NCBI RefSeq assembly: GCF_025698545.1 | Contig: NC_068577.1 | Span: 44,781,250-44,845,249 of the forward strand | DNA: 64,000 bases | Source: Gossypium raimondii | Taxonomy: Eukaryota > Streptophyta > Magnoliopsida > Malvales > Malvaceae | Direction: 5' to 3' | Shown: piece after piece, positions 1 to 13,234 of the stretch | How the letters are laid out: each line of letters begins with the position of its first letter | Numbering within the stretch: the first letter of the stretch is position 1 | The notes under the pieces: model-generated | Database searches by the model: none | Told to the model about the DNA's origin: nothing | The model's input: only the letters and a program-made list of their open reading frames with translations | Translations under genes and position numbers: made by a program

Positions 1-783
1 ATTCATTTATTTACTACTTTTAATATTTAAGGGTACAGTGGTTTACCCCAACCCGGTGACATTTATCTTTCCTTTTTGTGACGGTTTATGATAATGGCTG
101 CATCTCTTTGTCACAAAATTATAAGGTGATCTCCTTTTGAATCCATCACAATGAACACGAAGATATATTTGGTTAGTTTGTCATAAACCATATCCGGATT
201 CATCAAACTGAATGAAAAGTTTGAACCACTTTATTCATATAATTGATAAACAGTTCAAAATAGAGAACTAAAACTAAATCGACAAATAAGAAGCATAATA
301 AGTTCACAATAAACCTTAAAAAGCATCAGTCCGAAAAACTACCATGGTGTAATATAACACTGAATAGCAATAGACTGGAAAATCAAATCAAAACAAAACT
401 CAATATCAGAGGATGAGAAACCAAGAAAGCGAAGCTAAAACGATATGGGAGAGGGAAAAGATGAAACATAACAAAAAAAAAAAAATTGTACAGAAAACAA
501 TGAAAATCTACAACCTTAAAACATGTTTGATTGGATCACACCAACAACTAATGTGCTCTGGATCAATGTCAACGAGCTTCACTCCAGCCACACTTTTTAC
601 TGAAAAATTAAGCACAAATGAATGTGTCAGAAGAAATGGGAGAATAAATCAGTTTCTGAAAAGGAAAAATGTCTGCATTAAAGAAATCAAGATTCATGCA
701 ATAAAGAACACAGACAACATCTTCATTTCTTCTTCCTTTTTCCCCCTACGTGCAGCCAAAGTTACAGTGCTAAAAAATTAAAT
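1..783. other. 3' UTR and downstream flank of the RBP45-like gene
   Basis: No coding sequence supported. Roughly 400-783 is probably the 3' UTR of the minus-strand RBP45-like gene, since it directly follows the last coding exon. The open frame at 413-781 on the other strand has no recognisable domain and lies across this UTR. Bases 1-400 show nothing recognisable. Confidence 0.4.
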
Positions 784-3700
784 TCAGAATGCTTGCGATC
801 TTTCCGCTTTCTCTAAGAGCAAATAATATATAGAACTATAAAAAGTACAAATAGTTCATAAAGTCACATTTACCTGCTGTGGTTGTTGGTACGCTCCTGG
901 CTGTTGGTAATTCCCATATCCAGGATAGCCCCCATAATACATGCTAGGGTCTTGGGGAGGAGGTGCATATCCATATGCTTCATATCCTTGAGCATATCCA
1001 TAATATCCACCATTCCACTGGGCCTGATCGGGTTGAGCCTGGAAGCCCCAATACATTGCCCTCTTATTAGTTTAGAGAAACATGTGTAGCATTGCTTTAT
1101 TTATAAGACACTAAAGTTTTAAATACTAAACCTGTTTGCTTGAAGGACTACGTCCCCATGAAAGTCGAACATTTCTTCCTCCTAAAATGGTACCATTTAA
1201 AACTGATAACGCTTGCTCTGCACTAGTTCTGAAGTACATCGCATTAAAGAAACCATTAATACCATGCAATAATATTTCAAATGCCGAATTACATGAAAGT
1301 ATTTATGAGTTACCTATTAGCATATTGAACAAAACCACAATTCTTGTTAGCAGGAATTTTTACATGAACTACCTCACCAAGCTGACTGAATATTTGTTTT
1401 AACTGGTCTTCAGAGACACTGGGATCCAAACCGCCAACAAATATCTGCACATTAGCTTGTAATATTTCAGTTGCCCATACCAAGAAACAAGTATACTAAT
1501 ATTAAAAAAAAAAGATGCATACTGTGGTATTATTTGGATCATTCTCGCCAGGATTTCCTTGAATGTTCTGGGAAGTATCTGTGGATCAAAAATATACATA
1601 AACTACAATAGAATAGATGATTATAAAAGATGGTGAAACAAAGTGAAAAGGCATGCATGTCCCACAACAGAATCTTAATGTTTTCATACACAAAAGCTTA
1701 ACTAATTCAACACACCTCCAAAAGTAAATATTTTCATGATAACTATGAAAATCCAAACCTGTTAACAGACATCATGTAGTACAGTTACATTATAGCACTA
1801 CTGCTTCTCTCAACTCAATAAAATTTTCCCAAAAAACGCAGCATGAAAGTATACACTTATGGATATAAATAAGCAGTTCAAAGTAATTCCCTGTATGGCA
1901 TGAAAAGAACCCAATGTAAACCCACCAGCCATATACCAGGCAACAGTTACACTTGGAATACATCAAAGCTTACCTTTAGTCCTTTACCAGGCAAATCCAA
2001 AAGTATCAGACTAAATAAGTAGAATAACAGCATAAAAAGAAATCATAATTACACTAAACTCAGGGAACAAGTAAAGGACTTCTTAGTTTTATTTTATTTT
2101 CCCTTTACAATAGGGTGAAAAAAGGGAAAAGGAAAATTGAAACAGGGACTATCTTTTCCTCATCAGGCATGAAGCATTTCTTTTTTCTTTCACCAATTTT
2201 GAGGAAGGAGGGGAGGAGGGGGCAGAGGAAGTTGCTGGTCCTTAATTTGAACGAGTTACAAAGTCAACTTCTAAGATTACTTTCAAGCAGACTAAACCTA
2301 TCTGCTAAACTAATTGTTGAGTAATATTTTAACATTCTCTGCGTAAGCAGAAGGATACAGAGCATGTTATTAACCACAAAATGGCAAGAAGAGGCCTATA
2401 GTTAAAAACAAAGGAAATTCTTCTAACTTGATATGAACTACAACATCAAGTGGCAAGTAATAATGTTTCCAAAATGCAAGATACATATGGATAAATCCAT
2501 ATGGAGTTAATCATTCATTATTTTAGCTTAGGCAATAAGGAAGGGCAAATGATCCATTTCCATTGAGGTTAAACCTATCAACTGAATATCCCGTGACAAG
2601 TTTTGGGTTTCTTTCCTGACTCAATTTGTCCTTGCATGCAACACAGCAATAGAGTGAGGTTCAAGAAATTAAAATAATTTTAAAAAGAAGTGGAGATTTG
2701 AAATGCATTAGATCAAAACCTGCCCAAAGGTTCAGGAACAGAATGATACATGATAACATGCATAGCAACTTTAGCATGGCTGCTTGAGCTAGTTTCGAGT
2801 ATTTGAATCTTAAAATTAAATTAAACAAAAGGGCAGTGTAAACATATGCAAGTATGGATGGGGAACTGATCCATGATTAAATAAAAACACATTTTCTGGA
2901 CAAACAAAAAAAAGTAAAGAAACATTTAAAGGAAACATGTTGGGAAACTAAAACGAAATTGAACCTGACTGGAAAACTAATAAGGAACTGGAAAAGTAAT
3001 TTGAGAATGTAGCAAAAATACTGCCACGAGAAAATGAAGCTTATGACATAAACAAAGTAACTGACCTAAAATGAGGCCACGCATTAAAGTGGAATCATTT
3101 CAGCTGATATCAGTTCCAGGCCCCCCAAAATGAGAGCCTCTTGGTGTCCTGCTTAAGACAACATGAGTTCTATATAAGTTTTAGCATGTTTTAATATAAT
3201 TATAAGGGCCCAATCTTACAAAGGCAAACTGGAAGGAAACGACTTTGTATAAATTCTCCAAGCTTTTATTGCATAACGGTAAGGGTTCAAACTTTAAGGA
3301 ACTCTGACATGTTCGACTCGGATAATGAAAACCCAAAAACAAAACAAAACATAATAACCAACTAGTTAAAGTAATCAAGCATAAATCAGAGCAAATAAAA
3401 ACTATACACAACCAAGTAAACTTCACATGGCATCCAATATAAATAATGAACTTCAAATAAACCACAAGATGTGTACCTTTCTGATACTGCTGACCAGTGA
3501 ATGGCTTCTTATTAGCAGCTGGTCCAATCCGCATTGCCCTTGTCGAACAATAAATTCCATTCATTTCTGTCATGGCTCGAATCTGCTCAGTTTCATTACC
3601 AAACCTCACAAAGCCATAACCTTTAGACCGTCCAGTTGTCCTATCAGTAACCACTTTGGCACCCTTAACAGATGGGTAAACAGCTTTAAAGGTCTCCTGT

Positions 3701-4512
3701 AACAAGTAATCCGAAACATCCCCCGCTAAATCCCCAACAAAGATGGTGTAGTCAGTGCCCTCTTCTTGCCTCTTATCCCCATATCCGAGCGCGGCCCAAT
3801 TCAATCTAAAGTTCTGCTCAGAATTTGGCATTGGCACCCCATTGTATGACTGCAAAACCCGCTCAGCTGCCGCTTGCGAGACAAACTCTATAAACCCATA
3901 TCCCTCCGGTAGAGCCGTCTGCTTATTCCTAATCACCTTAGCTGAAACAACCTAAAATAAACCAAAAGATTTACCTTTGTTTAATTACGACCTTTACTAC
4001 TTGTTTTTTATTGCATTAAAATAAAAAGAAAAGAAGAAATTCAGTTTTATACAGAAAGGAAAAAAAATGAATATTTTGGAATTTAGCTTCTGCAAGTAAT
4101 GGTAAGACTATAACATATTCGCTCATTTGAATTAAATACGATTCATTTTTAATATGTACTCGGAAACTGTATTTTTCTCGAATTTAATTACCTCTCCAGT
4201 TTGAGCGAAGATGTTCATGAGGTAATTCTCATCCATCCATGGTTGAAGATCACCAATCCAGAGAGATCGAATCTCGCCGGAACCGGCGGCCGCTGAACCG
4301 GCGGGGTACTGCTGCATCTGAGAGGGGGGAGGGATAGGCTGCGTATTCCAGCCGGAAGGTGGAGGAACCGGCTGACCTACCTGTTGTTGTTGTTGAGACA
4401 TCATCATCCAAGTCTGCGATTGCTGTTGTTGCTGGTAGTGCTGGGGTTGAGACTGATCGGCTGCCATTGAAGGAGGCGTTGCTACGCCCCCTGGTGGTGG
4501 TTGTTGCATCAT
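784..4512 (-). CDS. RBP45: RBP45-type polyadenylate-binding RNA-binding protein, three RRMs
   Basis: Nuclear RNA-binding protein of the plant RBP45/RBP47 family (known to bind oligo-U/poly-A RNA). Exons traced by GT/AG borders and frame: 4512-4192, 3951-3477, 1578-1523, 1444-1314, 1228-1132, 1038-874 and a last coding piece 810-784, giving about 423 aa, the usual family length. The N-terminus is rich in Gln, Pro and Met. RRM1 starts at SLWIGDLQPWMDENYL; RRM2 has TIFVGDLAGDV and KGYGFVRF; RRM3 has IFVGGLDPSV and NCGFVQY. The C-terminus is Gly/Tyr/Gln-rich (NGGYYGYAQGYEAYGY). Intron 2 is long (1579-3476). Uncertain: exon 6 may start at about 1059 instead of 1038, and the last intron would be only about 63 bp. 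If it is retained, the protein ends VNVTL at 856. A hAT-type element lies directly upstream (4682-6268). Confidence 0.9.
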
Positions 4513-4681
4513 ATTTGATAGATAGGGTGTAGATTTGGGAGATCCCTGAGAGAAGAGGAAACCCTAGGGGCTTATTTTAATTTCGGAAATCGAAATTTTA
4601 TAGAAGGTTGTGCTTTGAGGGGATATTTTTATTTTGGGCAAATTCCTTTTTTTTTCCACCCAATTCTGAAATGGTATAAGA

Positions 4682-6268
4682 TAGTAGTGCTCATGGGCCG
4701 GGCCACGCCCAGGAAAAGTTATAGGCCCACTTTTTAGGCCCTGACCCGAAATATAGATCTGAAAATTTGTCTAAACCCGGCTTGAGAAAAATTTTTTAGG
4801 CCCGAGTCTAGCCCAGTCCGACCTGTTTTTTTTAATAAACACTAAAATTATATAAATTGTATGTTAAACATACATTTCATTATTTATTACATGTTATCTT
4901 TAAACATAAACATATATTTTAAATACATAATATAATTAAAATAGGGAAATGCTATTGAGCAAATAAAATATTTTATGATGAGAAACAAAATAACAAATTA
5001 TATTCACCAAAGCCATATTTTCATTCCAAAGCAGTCTTAATCATAAACTTGGTTCCCACTTTGTTTGTTTTCTTTCAAAAGTTAAGACAGAAACTATGAA
5101 CTCCTCCACTCTTCATAATTCACAAAACAAATCCCTGTCTACCATTATCCTAATCCAACACTGTTTTCTCTTTTTTCATTTCCTTAAAAACTGTTCCAGG
5201 TTTTTTTTAATATATTACTCCATTATATTGTGGTCCAATCTACTCTTCCAATCTCTCTCTTACCAAGTTTGTCATTTTCTTCCTTGAAACTAAAAACAAC
5301 CCAATGAAAAAACAGCTGCAACAGGCCGCAGCTTCCTTTGCTTCTTCTTCTTCTCCTTCTTCTTCTTCTTGTTATTCTTCTCCTCTTTCCTTGTATTGTA
5401 AGCAGTAGTATCTTCTTCTTCTTTTTTTAGCTTTTGCTCAAATGTGTAAGTCCACATTCACCTTGTGATCTCTTTGGATCAACAACTTCCACACCCTTTA
5501 TCACTACTACACTCAGGTACATTGAATAGTCCTCTTTTTTCCCTAAATCTGTAGATTTCCTTTCTTCTTCTCTCTTTACTGTTCATTGGGTTTTTTACCC
5601 ATTATCACTCGTTTTTTTAGTAGACACTGAAGATTCCGTGTCTTAAAATTAAAATCAGAAAACCATCATATATCATCTTATCAAAATACCAATCCTTCCC
5701 AGCAATTACCAAAACATCTCAAACCCTAACCCTAACCACCCAAAAAGATTCCTCTTTTATCAGGATAAAAGATCCAAACAACATCAGTTTATGAATTACA
5801 GACAGAAAATCAAAGCACCCTATTGGTCATATTAATATAACAGAGATCAATATCAGTTCATCAATCCAAAAATAAAAAAGCAAAAAACTAAATGTCGAAT
5901 AAACTAAGGTTAACAACTTAACATTGTTAGCAGCAGCAAACTCACCTTTGAAATTCAAATGTAGAAGACGTAGAAGGGCTTTTCGAATTGGGGAAAAAAA
6001 GGGAGGAGGGAAGGGCTTAGGGATTTTGATCAGTGCACGGACTTGGGGAAATGGGAAATGGGAAATGGAGAAATGGGAAATGCATTTTAAAAATAAAAAA
6101 AAATATTTATTATATATTCAGGCCGGGCCGGGCCCGGTCCCGGGCAAAAAAAATTTTGCCCGAGGCCTGGCTTTTTTTTTAAACGGGCCTATATTTTTAC
6201 CCGAACCCTCCCATATTTTGGGCAGACCGTCGAGTTGGGCCGAGCCGCCCAAACCATGATCACCTCTA
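4682..6268. mobile_element. hAT-type non-autonomous element with long unrelated interior
   Basis: A 1587-bp insertion bounded by an exact 8-bp target duplication GTATAAGA (4674-4681 and 6269-6276). The left end reads TAGTAGTGCTCATGGGCC and the right end, reverse-complemented, TAGAGGTGATCATGG, so the termini are imperfect inverted repeats of hAT type. The outer 150-250 bp on each side are the GGCCGGGCC/CCCGAG-rich sequence shared with the element at 29122-29479. The interior (about 4950-6080) carries no transposase and looks like host sequence: long pyrimidine tracts, a 34-codon open frame with a Ser-rich product at 5304-5408, and an AAACCCTAACCCTAACC telo-box-like motif near 5722. It lies about 170 bp upstream of the RBP45 start codon. 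The target duplication and termini are seen; capture of host sequence is inference. Confidence 0.8.
5304..5408 (+). other. small Ser-rich open frame inside the hAT element
   Basis: A 34-codon ATG frame: basic/Gln-rich start (MKKQLQQAAASF), then a Ser run and a Cys-Tyr tail ending at TAG 5406-5408. It lies in pyrimidine-rich DNA that resembles a plant 5' UTR and is followed by CAG|GTACATT-like sequence near 5515. It may be an upstream ORF or first-exon piece of a captured host gene. Equally it may be a chance frame over TTC/TCT repeats. I do not recognise the product. Confidence 0.25.
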
Positions 6269-6276
6269 GTATAAGA

Positions 6277-8795
6277 TTGTCGCTCAACTTTTAGTATTTT
6301 TTTTATCACTTAATGATAAAATATTATAAAACAATAATTCAACTATTTAATTTTATATTTTTCGATCATCCAACTACCTTACATTTTTACTTTAGATTGA
6401 TATTTTATATTTTTTGATCATCCAACTGTTTAATTTGTCTTCTTAAATTGTTAAAATCATGTTTGTGATGTTATATGTCTTAGTAATTTGTTCAATTAGA
6501 TAAAACCATGCCTATAATATTCTTACATTGTAAATGTAAGGTTACAATTGAATTAATTATTTAATCAGAATGAAATTATAATTATTTGACAAAATATCTA
6601 ATTGGTGCAGGTTTAATCTTCTCAAGTGTAAAATTAGAATAAATGAGTGATAGCTTGCTTATTTTGCATATTTTACGTGCTGAACTCAACTTGTTCTTGA
6701 ACTAATTCCTGCTAATTGGTGAATTTTATGTTTAAATATTGTCAAGAATGAAATTCGGATGCTGTAAATCAAAGACAAGCAAAAAGGATTAAATTAAAGC
6801 ATGAGAAATTGAAGAGGGGTCAAATCATAAATTTAGATACATTTAGGGGCTGTTCAGATTTTTAACTTTACAAAAGCCAAAATTAGAAAAGAAATATAAT
6901 ATTTATTTCATGTAATTAGTGGGTAGGTGGGACTAGCATAATTTTAGCATATGGTTTATATATAAATAGGTGGCACGGAGGACTTGAAAAAACACACCTT
7001 GATAACTTTTGTTTCGATTTCAATTTTTGGTTTAATTGTTTCCCAAGCCTTTCCCCTTTCATCTATCACTATTTCCATTTAAATCCACTTTCATAACCAA
7101 CCAAAGCATGATTAAATTCATACTTCACTAAATTCAAATTAGTTTTGGGCTGGTATTCTTTCAGATCAAGAATCGTAAGAAATTGCATCTGCACTAAAAA
7201 TCCTTCAAATCAGTATTCACCATCTCTCTGAAATATCGAGATTGACAAATTCATCCCTTAAAGTTAACTCGATTTTAATACAAAAAGCGTGTTGGGTTGG
7301 AGTCGCTTTGGCGTACAGTTGAAAAGACGAGTCAGCCGTGCTGTATTCGGATTTCCACGAACACGTTAAGGGAGATTGTGACCAGATTTAAGCGTCCCGC
7401 GCAGTTGAGGTCGTTAATCCAAGTTAGTTTCTTCAGAACGCAAGGCTGCCAAGGTCTTGAATTGCAAACACGTGTATCGTGGTTAGACAATTGGTAAGGG
7501 TTGGTTTGCAGGGCATATCGGGATTAACTACGAGAGGAAGAATTAGCGGTTAGGACATTCTTAGCCGCTATAATTAGCTTATTGTATGGAGGAGAAAACT
7601 AATTTTCGAGGATCGATTCAAAAACCGAAATCCACCGAGTCTAGGGCTAAGGCTTAATAACTATGTCTACAAAATCTGAATTTATTTTCCAATTTAATTT
7701 AATTTTTTATTTATTTAAATTTTTATTTCTGCTATTTCATTTATTTAATTTCTAGTCATTTTGAAACTCCCTTAATTTATTTAACTTACTTTCAACAGGA
7801 CCGTTTGGAGTCGTGGGCACGACTATTGTCACAATTATCAACTCGACCGAAATTCTGTTCACAAGAAAAACACGAAAGTTAATCATAACATTCAGTCCCT
7901 GTGGACTCAACCATTGTGTACACTTGCACATTTCCAGCGTTCCAATGCTTGCAATTAAAATCACACTTTTAAATCATTTTATAAAATTGTTTGTTTTTTG
8001 CGCACGTGCCCATGCGATCACATGTCAATTGTACTCTAACTATTTTACCAAGCTTACTAGAGCAATCTACTTATTAAATTATTTTCATTAAGGTTTTCAT
8101 ATTCACATATAGATATGTATACCATGTTTTCATGATATACAACTCATAACAAAGTCATATAATTGGAGCTTCGAACATCCATTCATCATCACATATTTTC
8201 ATATTTCATGTATATCATATATAACTTTTTGGGGTCATTAAGTATTTTCAAATAATAATTCCATTTAAAAGTTCACATATGTATCTATTATGAAGTTCAA
8301 GTACTCAATACTCTTAATAATATTTTCATATGCATATATAAACATATTGCACCTTTTATAATTTCTACTTTTTATGGTTCTTTGTTGAATTGAATTACCA
8401 TTATAGCTTATTATAGCAAACAAATTCCACTTTTTCCACATTATGCAATAACATCATATCTCATGAAATTTCTCTATCTTAATTTATCAATTAAGCCAAA
8501 TTTCATACATTTCATTATTTTCTTTTAATTACCAAATCTTGTATAAATACTCATAATCACATTTTAATTATTCATGGTCAATATATATTTAATTCACCAT
8601 TATAACAATTTTCATAATTATTTTGTTAAGGGAAAGTTAAGAAAATCCATTGTACTTACCTCAATATTAGCTAAAGTTTCCAAGCAAAGGTTATTTAATC
8701 ATTCTCAACTCTTGAATCTACTTAATCATCCATTCAAGATCATATTCTTCACCCTCCATCATATCTCATGACAAAAATATAAACAATAATATTAC
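6277..8795. repeat. AT-rich LTR-retrotransposon remnants, no gene
   Basis: No intact coding sequence. 6600-7960 has the look of a gypsy (Tat/Athila-like) LTR end: a TATATATAAATAGG promoter box near 6957, then a region ending in GTCCCTGTGGACTCAACC near 7895, a phrase common next to such LTRs. 7960-8795 is AT-rich and continues after the copia insertion at 14168-14473, so it was one older LTR-like repeat interrupted by that insertion. Family assignment is from general resemblance only. Confidence 0.45.
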
Positions 8796-9235
8796 TGTTG
8801 GAAATTGTAGATTGCAAATTTATAATTATTCATGAACACTTATTAGAAAGTGATAATTTATTCAAAGGATAAATTTGATCTCATGGGACATATTTTTCTA
8901 AGAAGTATTTCCAATGAAATCAAATGTAAAAGGTTGTGACTCTTCAAAATAGTGTCCATTTAGTGTATATAAATAGAGGGTCTATGGTGCTCACAAATAT
9001 ATTACAATGAATTCAATTTCAGAAATTAAAGTAAGAGTTAAGGAATTTCTCAATTTTTCTAATAAAAGGAAATTCAAAAACTTCGTTGTATCCCGGGAGA
9101 ACCTTTGTTTAACCCTCTAGCAACTTTGTGTGGGGGCAAACAGTTTTCTTTGGTAAGCATCACTCGTACCTCAAAGTCTACTATTTAATTCAATATCGTC
9201 TCTGGATCTATCTTCTCTACTCAAAATCTCCAACA
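8796..9235 (+). repeat. 5' LTR of the copia element
   Basis: 440 bp, TG...CA ends, with a TATATAAATA promoter box at 8966-8975. Matches 13727-14167 along its length with scattered substitutions and small indels. Confidence 0.9.
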
Positions 9236-9257
9236 ATCAAAGAGAATTATTTTGTAG

Positions 9258-12200
9258 ATGGCAATGGAGGCTACCACCGCATTCAAAGTGATAAATCAAG
9301 AGTTTGTGAAACTTCACCAATTTGATGACTCAAACTTCAAACGCTGGAAAGGCAAGATGTTGTTCCTTCTTACCGTCTTAAATGTGGCATACGTTTTGGA
9401 TCCAAACCTACAACCTGTGGAGGATCTTACCCCCAATACAAACCTCGAAAAAATTACGAAAGTGGCCAAATTCAAAAAAAAGACGAAAAAGACAATTTCA
9501 CATGTCGAGGACATATCCTCAACACCTTGTCTGATTGATTGTATGATCTCTACATGTTGATGCAATCCCCGATGGAAATATGGAAAGCTCTTGAAGAGAA
9601 ATACAACACCGAACGATAATATACTGATAAATTTTTAATAATGAAGTATTTTAAATTCAAAATGCCCGATAGTATCCCGATCATAGATCAAGTCCATGAA
9701 CTACAAGTCATTGTAAGTAAGCTTCATGACTTGAAAGTTGTTATTTTGAAATTGTTACAAGTCAGGGCTATTATCTCAAAGTTTCCCTCATCTTGGAACA
9801 ATTATCAGAAGAAACTTCTGCATATGGTAGAGGACTTCATTGTGGAGAAAATACTTAAGCATTTACGTATTGAAGAGGAAACTCAGAAGCATGATCAGTG
9901 TATATTTCCCAAAGTTTTAAAGTGAACCATATGAGCGAGTCCAAGAATTTTTGAAATGGTAAGTGAAAGGCCACATCCGAGACCAAGGACGTGTAAGACA
10001 AGAAGAAAAAATCTCGTATTTGTTATAATTACAATAAGAAATGACACTACCTTAAGGATTTCAAACTTCTAAAAAAGAAGCAAGATGCCACAACTTTCAA
10101 AGTCAATATGGTGGAAGACATGGACTTAGTGGTCATGGTTATAGAAAGGACCTAGAGTTTGGTGATTGGTATAATTACTGAACTCAACATAGCCATGACC
10201 GATAAGTCTTATAATTGGTGGCTCGAATCCAGAGCTACTGTCTAAGTGTGCAATGACCGGTAACAATTCAAGAGTTATGAATCAGTGGTAAGCCATGAAG
10301 TGCTTATGGGAAACTATCAATCGGTTAAGATGCTTGGTCAAGGGGCGGTGGAACTCAACTTTACATCTAGGAAGAAATTGAATTTGACCAATGTGTTGCA
10401 TGTTCCCGATGTGAGAAAGAATTTAGTGTCCATTTCGTGTCCGCGAGTCTTCTGTGTAATAAGGGGTTCAAAGTTATCTTGGAATCTGATAAGTTAGTAT
10501 TGCTTAAGGGTGATATATATGTAGGAAAAGGATATTGTAACGAGTGCATGTTCAAGTTGAGCATTGATATGAATAAAGTTAATTCTTTTGCTTATATTAT
10601 TGAATCTTATCCTTTGTGGCATGCATATTTAGCACATTTTAATTTTAAAACTTTAAAATATATGAAAAAGAATGGTTATATCAGTCTAAGTACTGATGAG
10701 TTGGTGGATAAATGTGAAGTTAGTATTCAACAAAAAATTACGAAGAAATTGTTTCCTAATAAGTGTGAAAGGAATTCACAAGTGTTAGATTTAATCCATT
10801 CAGATGTTTGTGAATTAAATGGAATTCTAGCAAGAGGTGGAAAATGATATTTTATCACTTTTATAGACAAATTCTCTAGATTTACTTATGTGTATTTCAT
10901 GAGAAGTAAAGACGAGGCTTTCGATATGTTTAAACATTTTAAAAATGAGGTTGAGAATTTATTTAGTAAGAAAATCGAAGTGCTTTATAGTGATAGAGGT
11001 GGTGAATATTTTCTTAAATGAATTTAATGTATTTTGTGAGGAACAAGGTGTGGTACATGAGTGTTTCGTGCCTTATACTCCACAACAAAATGGTTTGGCA
11101 AAAAGAAAGAATCATACTTTAATGGATATGGTTAACTCGATGTTGTTAAATGCTAAACTTCCATATAATCTATGGGGTGAAGCATTATTGACTACGTGTT
11201 ATATCCTTAACAGAATACCATCGAGAAAGTTCAAAGTATCTCCATATGAGTTATGGAAGAGTCGGATGCTAAACTTAGATTATTTCAAAGTGTGGGGGTG
11301 TTTGGCTTACTATAGAGTTCTTGACCAACTGAGAACAAAGTTAGAACCAAGAGTCGTCAATGGTGCATTCATTGGATATCCCCAACACTATAAGGTTTAT
11401 CATGTTCTTGACTTAGTTTCAAATACGATTATTGAAACAAGAGATGTTGTATTCATTGAAAATAAAGTTTTTATTGATTCAACGGATTTGGAAAAAGAAT
11501 ATCAACCATTGATCTTAAGTGATCAAACCAAGAGAAGTCTTTGTAACAATAAGGATATGGAGTCGAGAAAAAGTCAAAGAGTAAGAAAACTAAAGGACTT
11601 TGGTCCCGATTTCATTTCCTCGCAATCTCTAGCATTCCTTGTTGAGGAAAATAGAGAATCTGTAATTAGAAAGATCCGTATAATGTTTAATGTGGATGGT
11701 GATCCACAATCCTATGGTGAAGCCATGACTTCTAAGGATGAAACTTTTTGGAAAGAGGCAATTAATGATGAAAAGAATTCAATATTGTGCAACAATACTT
11801 GAATTCTAGTTGATCTTCCTCAAAGATCGAAGTCTATCGGGTGTAAATGGGTGTTTAAAATGAAGAATACTCTAACAGGGGGTTCTCCAACCTTTAAGGC
11901 TAGGTTGGTGGCTAAAGGATTTAAGCAAAAGGAAGGCCTAAATTATTTTGACACCTATGCATCAGTGGCTAGGATGACCTCCATTTGAATTCTTATAGCG
12001 TTTGCATCTATCCATAAGTTACATTTACATCAAATGGATGTTAAGACGGCTTTTTTGAATAGTGATCTCAGAGAGGAAGTCTATATGGAGAAATTAGAAC
12101 GCTTTGTACTTCTTGGGAATAAACATAAGGTGTGTAAGTTGATCAAGTCATTATATGGTTTAAAACAAGCGCCTAAACAGTGGCATCAGAAATTTGACTC

Positions 12201-13234
12201 GATTATCTTGTCATGTGGATTTTTACATAATGGTGCAGATAAATGTATTTACACTAAATTCACCGGTAAGTACAGTATAATTATTTGTCTCTATGTAAAC
12301 GATTTGTTGATATTTGGGATGAACATGGAAGGTATTCATGAGACCAAAGAGTATTTAGCCTCAAATTTTAAGATGAAGGATCTCAATGTGGTAGATATAA
12401 TTCTAGGTATAAAGGTGAAAAACCATGAAAGGGGTTTTGCACTAAGCCAATCTCACTACATCGAGAAAGTATTGGAAAAGTTCAAACATTTGAATATCAA
12501 TGATTTGAACACTCCATACGATTTGAACTTCAAGTTCAGTGAGAAAATGGCAGGGTTATAGTGCAACTTGAGTAGTTAGCGTAATTGGAAGCCTAATGTA
12601 TGTAATGCATTGCACTAGACCCGATACCACATTTTTTGTGTGCAAATTGACGAGATTTACAAATTATACTAGTATCAATCATTGGAAAGGAATTTGAAGG
12701 ATTTTTAGCTATCTTAAGAAAGAAAATTTAGGATTATTCTATAGTGATTATCTCGCGGTACTAGAAGGTTACTCGGATGCAAGTTGGATTACAAGTCTAA
12801 GTGCCAATAAGTCCACATCGGGATGGATTTTTATGATCGGAGTTTGAGCCATTAGTTGGGCCTCTAAGAAACAAACTTGCATCTTACATTCAACTATGGA
12901 GGCTAAATTTATAGACTTGGCGACTATTGGCAAGGAAGCGAAATGACTAAGAGATCTCTTGCTAGATATAAATTTGTGGCCACAATGTAGGTTCGCCATT
13001 TTCATATATTATGATAGTGAATCCACCATGTCTCGAGCATATAATAAGGTGTATAATGGAAAGTCTAGACATATAAGTTTGAGACATGAGTATGTGAGAC
13101 AATTGATTCGGGACGGTGTGATAACTGTTACATATGTTAAGCCAATTGACAATTTTGCGAATCCATTGACAAAGGGTTTGTCAATGGATTTGGTTAAGAG
13201 TACCACCACTAATATGGGATTAAAACCATTCTAA
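9258..13234 (+). pseudogene. copia gag-pol polyprotein remnant
   Basis: The original polyprotein is broken by stops and frameshifts. Pieces in order: gag from MAMEATTAFKV (9258-9560, 9641-9925); a degraded zinc knuckle near 10015-10060 interrupted by a stop; a protease region near 10220 where the expected DSGAT-type active site reads ESRAT, then a stop; pre-integrase and integrase (10437-10847, 10945-11802, with LWHAYLAHF, GGEYF, and HECFVPYTPQQNGLAKR); reverse transcriptase (about 11830-12561, with KARLVAKGF, QMDVKTAFLNSDL, YGLKQAPKQWH); RNase H (about 12750-13234, with YSDASW and ANPLTKGL). The catalytic YVDD box of the reverse transcriptase reads YVND here, so it would be inactive even without the stops. 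Non-functional copy. Confidence 0.9.

Noticed and set aside
413-781. 122-aa open frame on the plus strand
   Set aside because: Lies across the 3' UTR of the RBP45-like gene, low-complexity Lys-rich start, no recognisable domain.
5924-6309. Open frames on both strands rich in Gly/Pro
   Set aside because: They read the GGCCCGGGCC-rich end of the hAT element; composition-driven.
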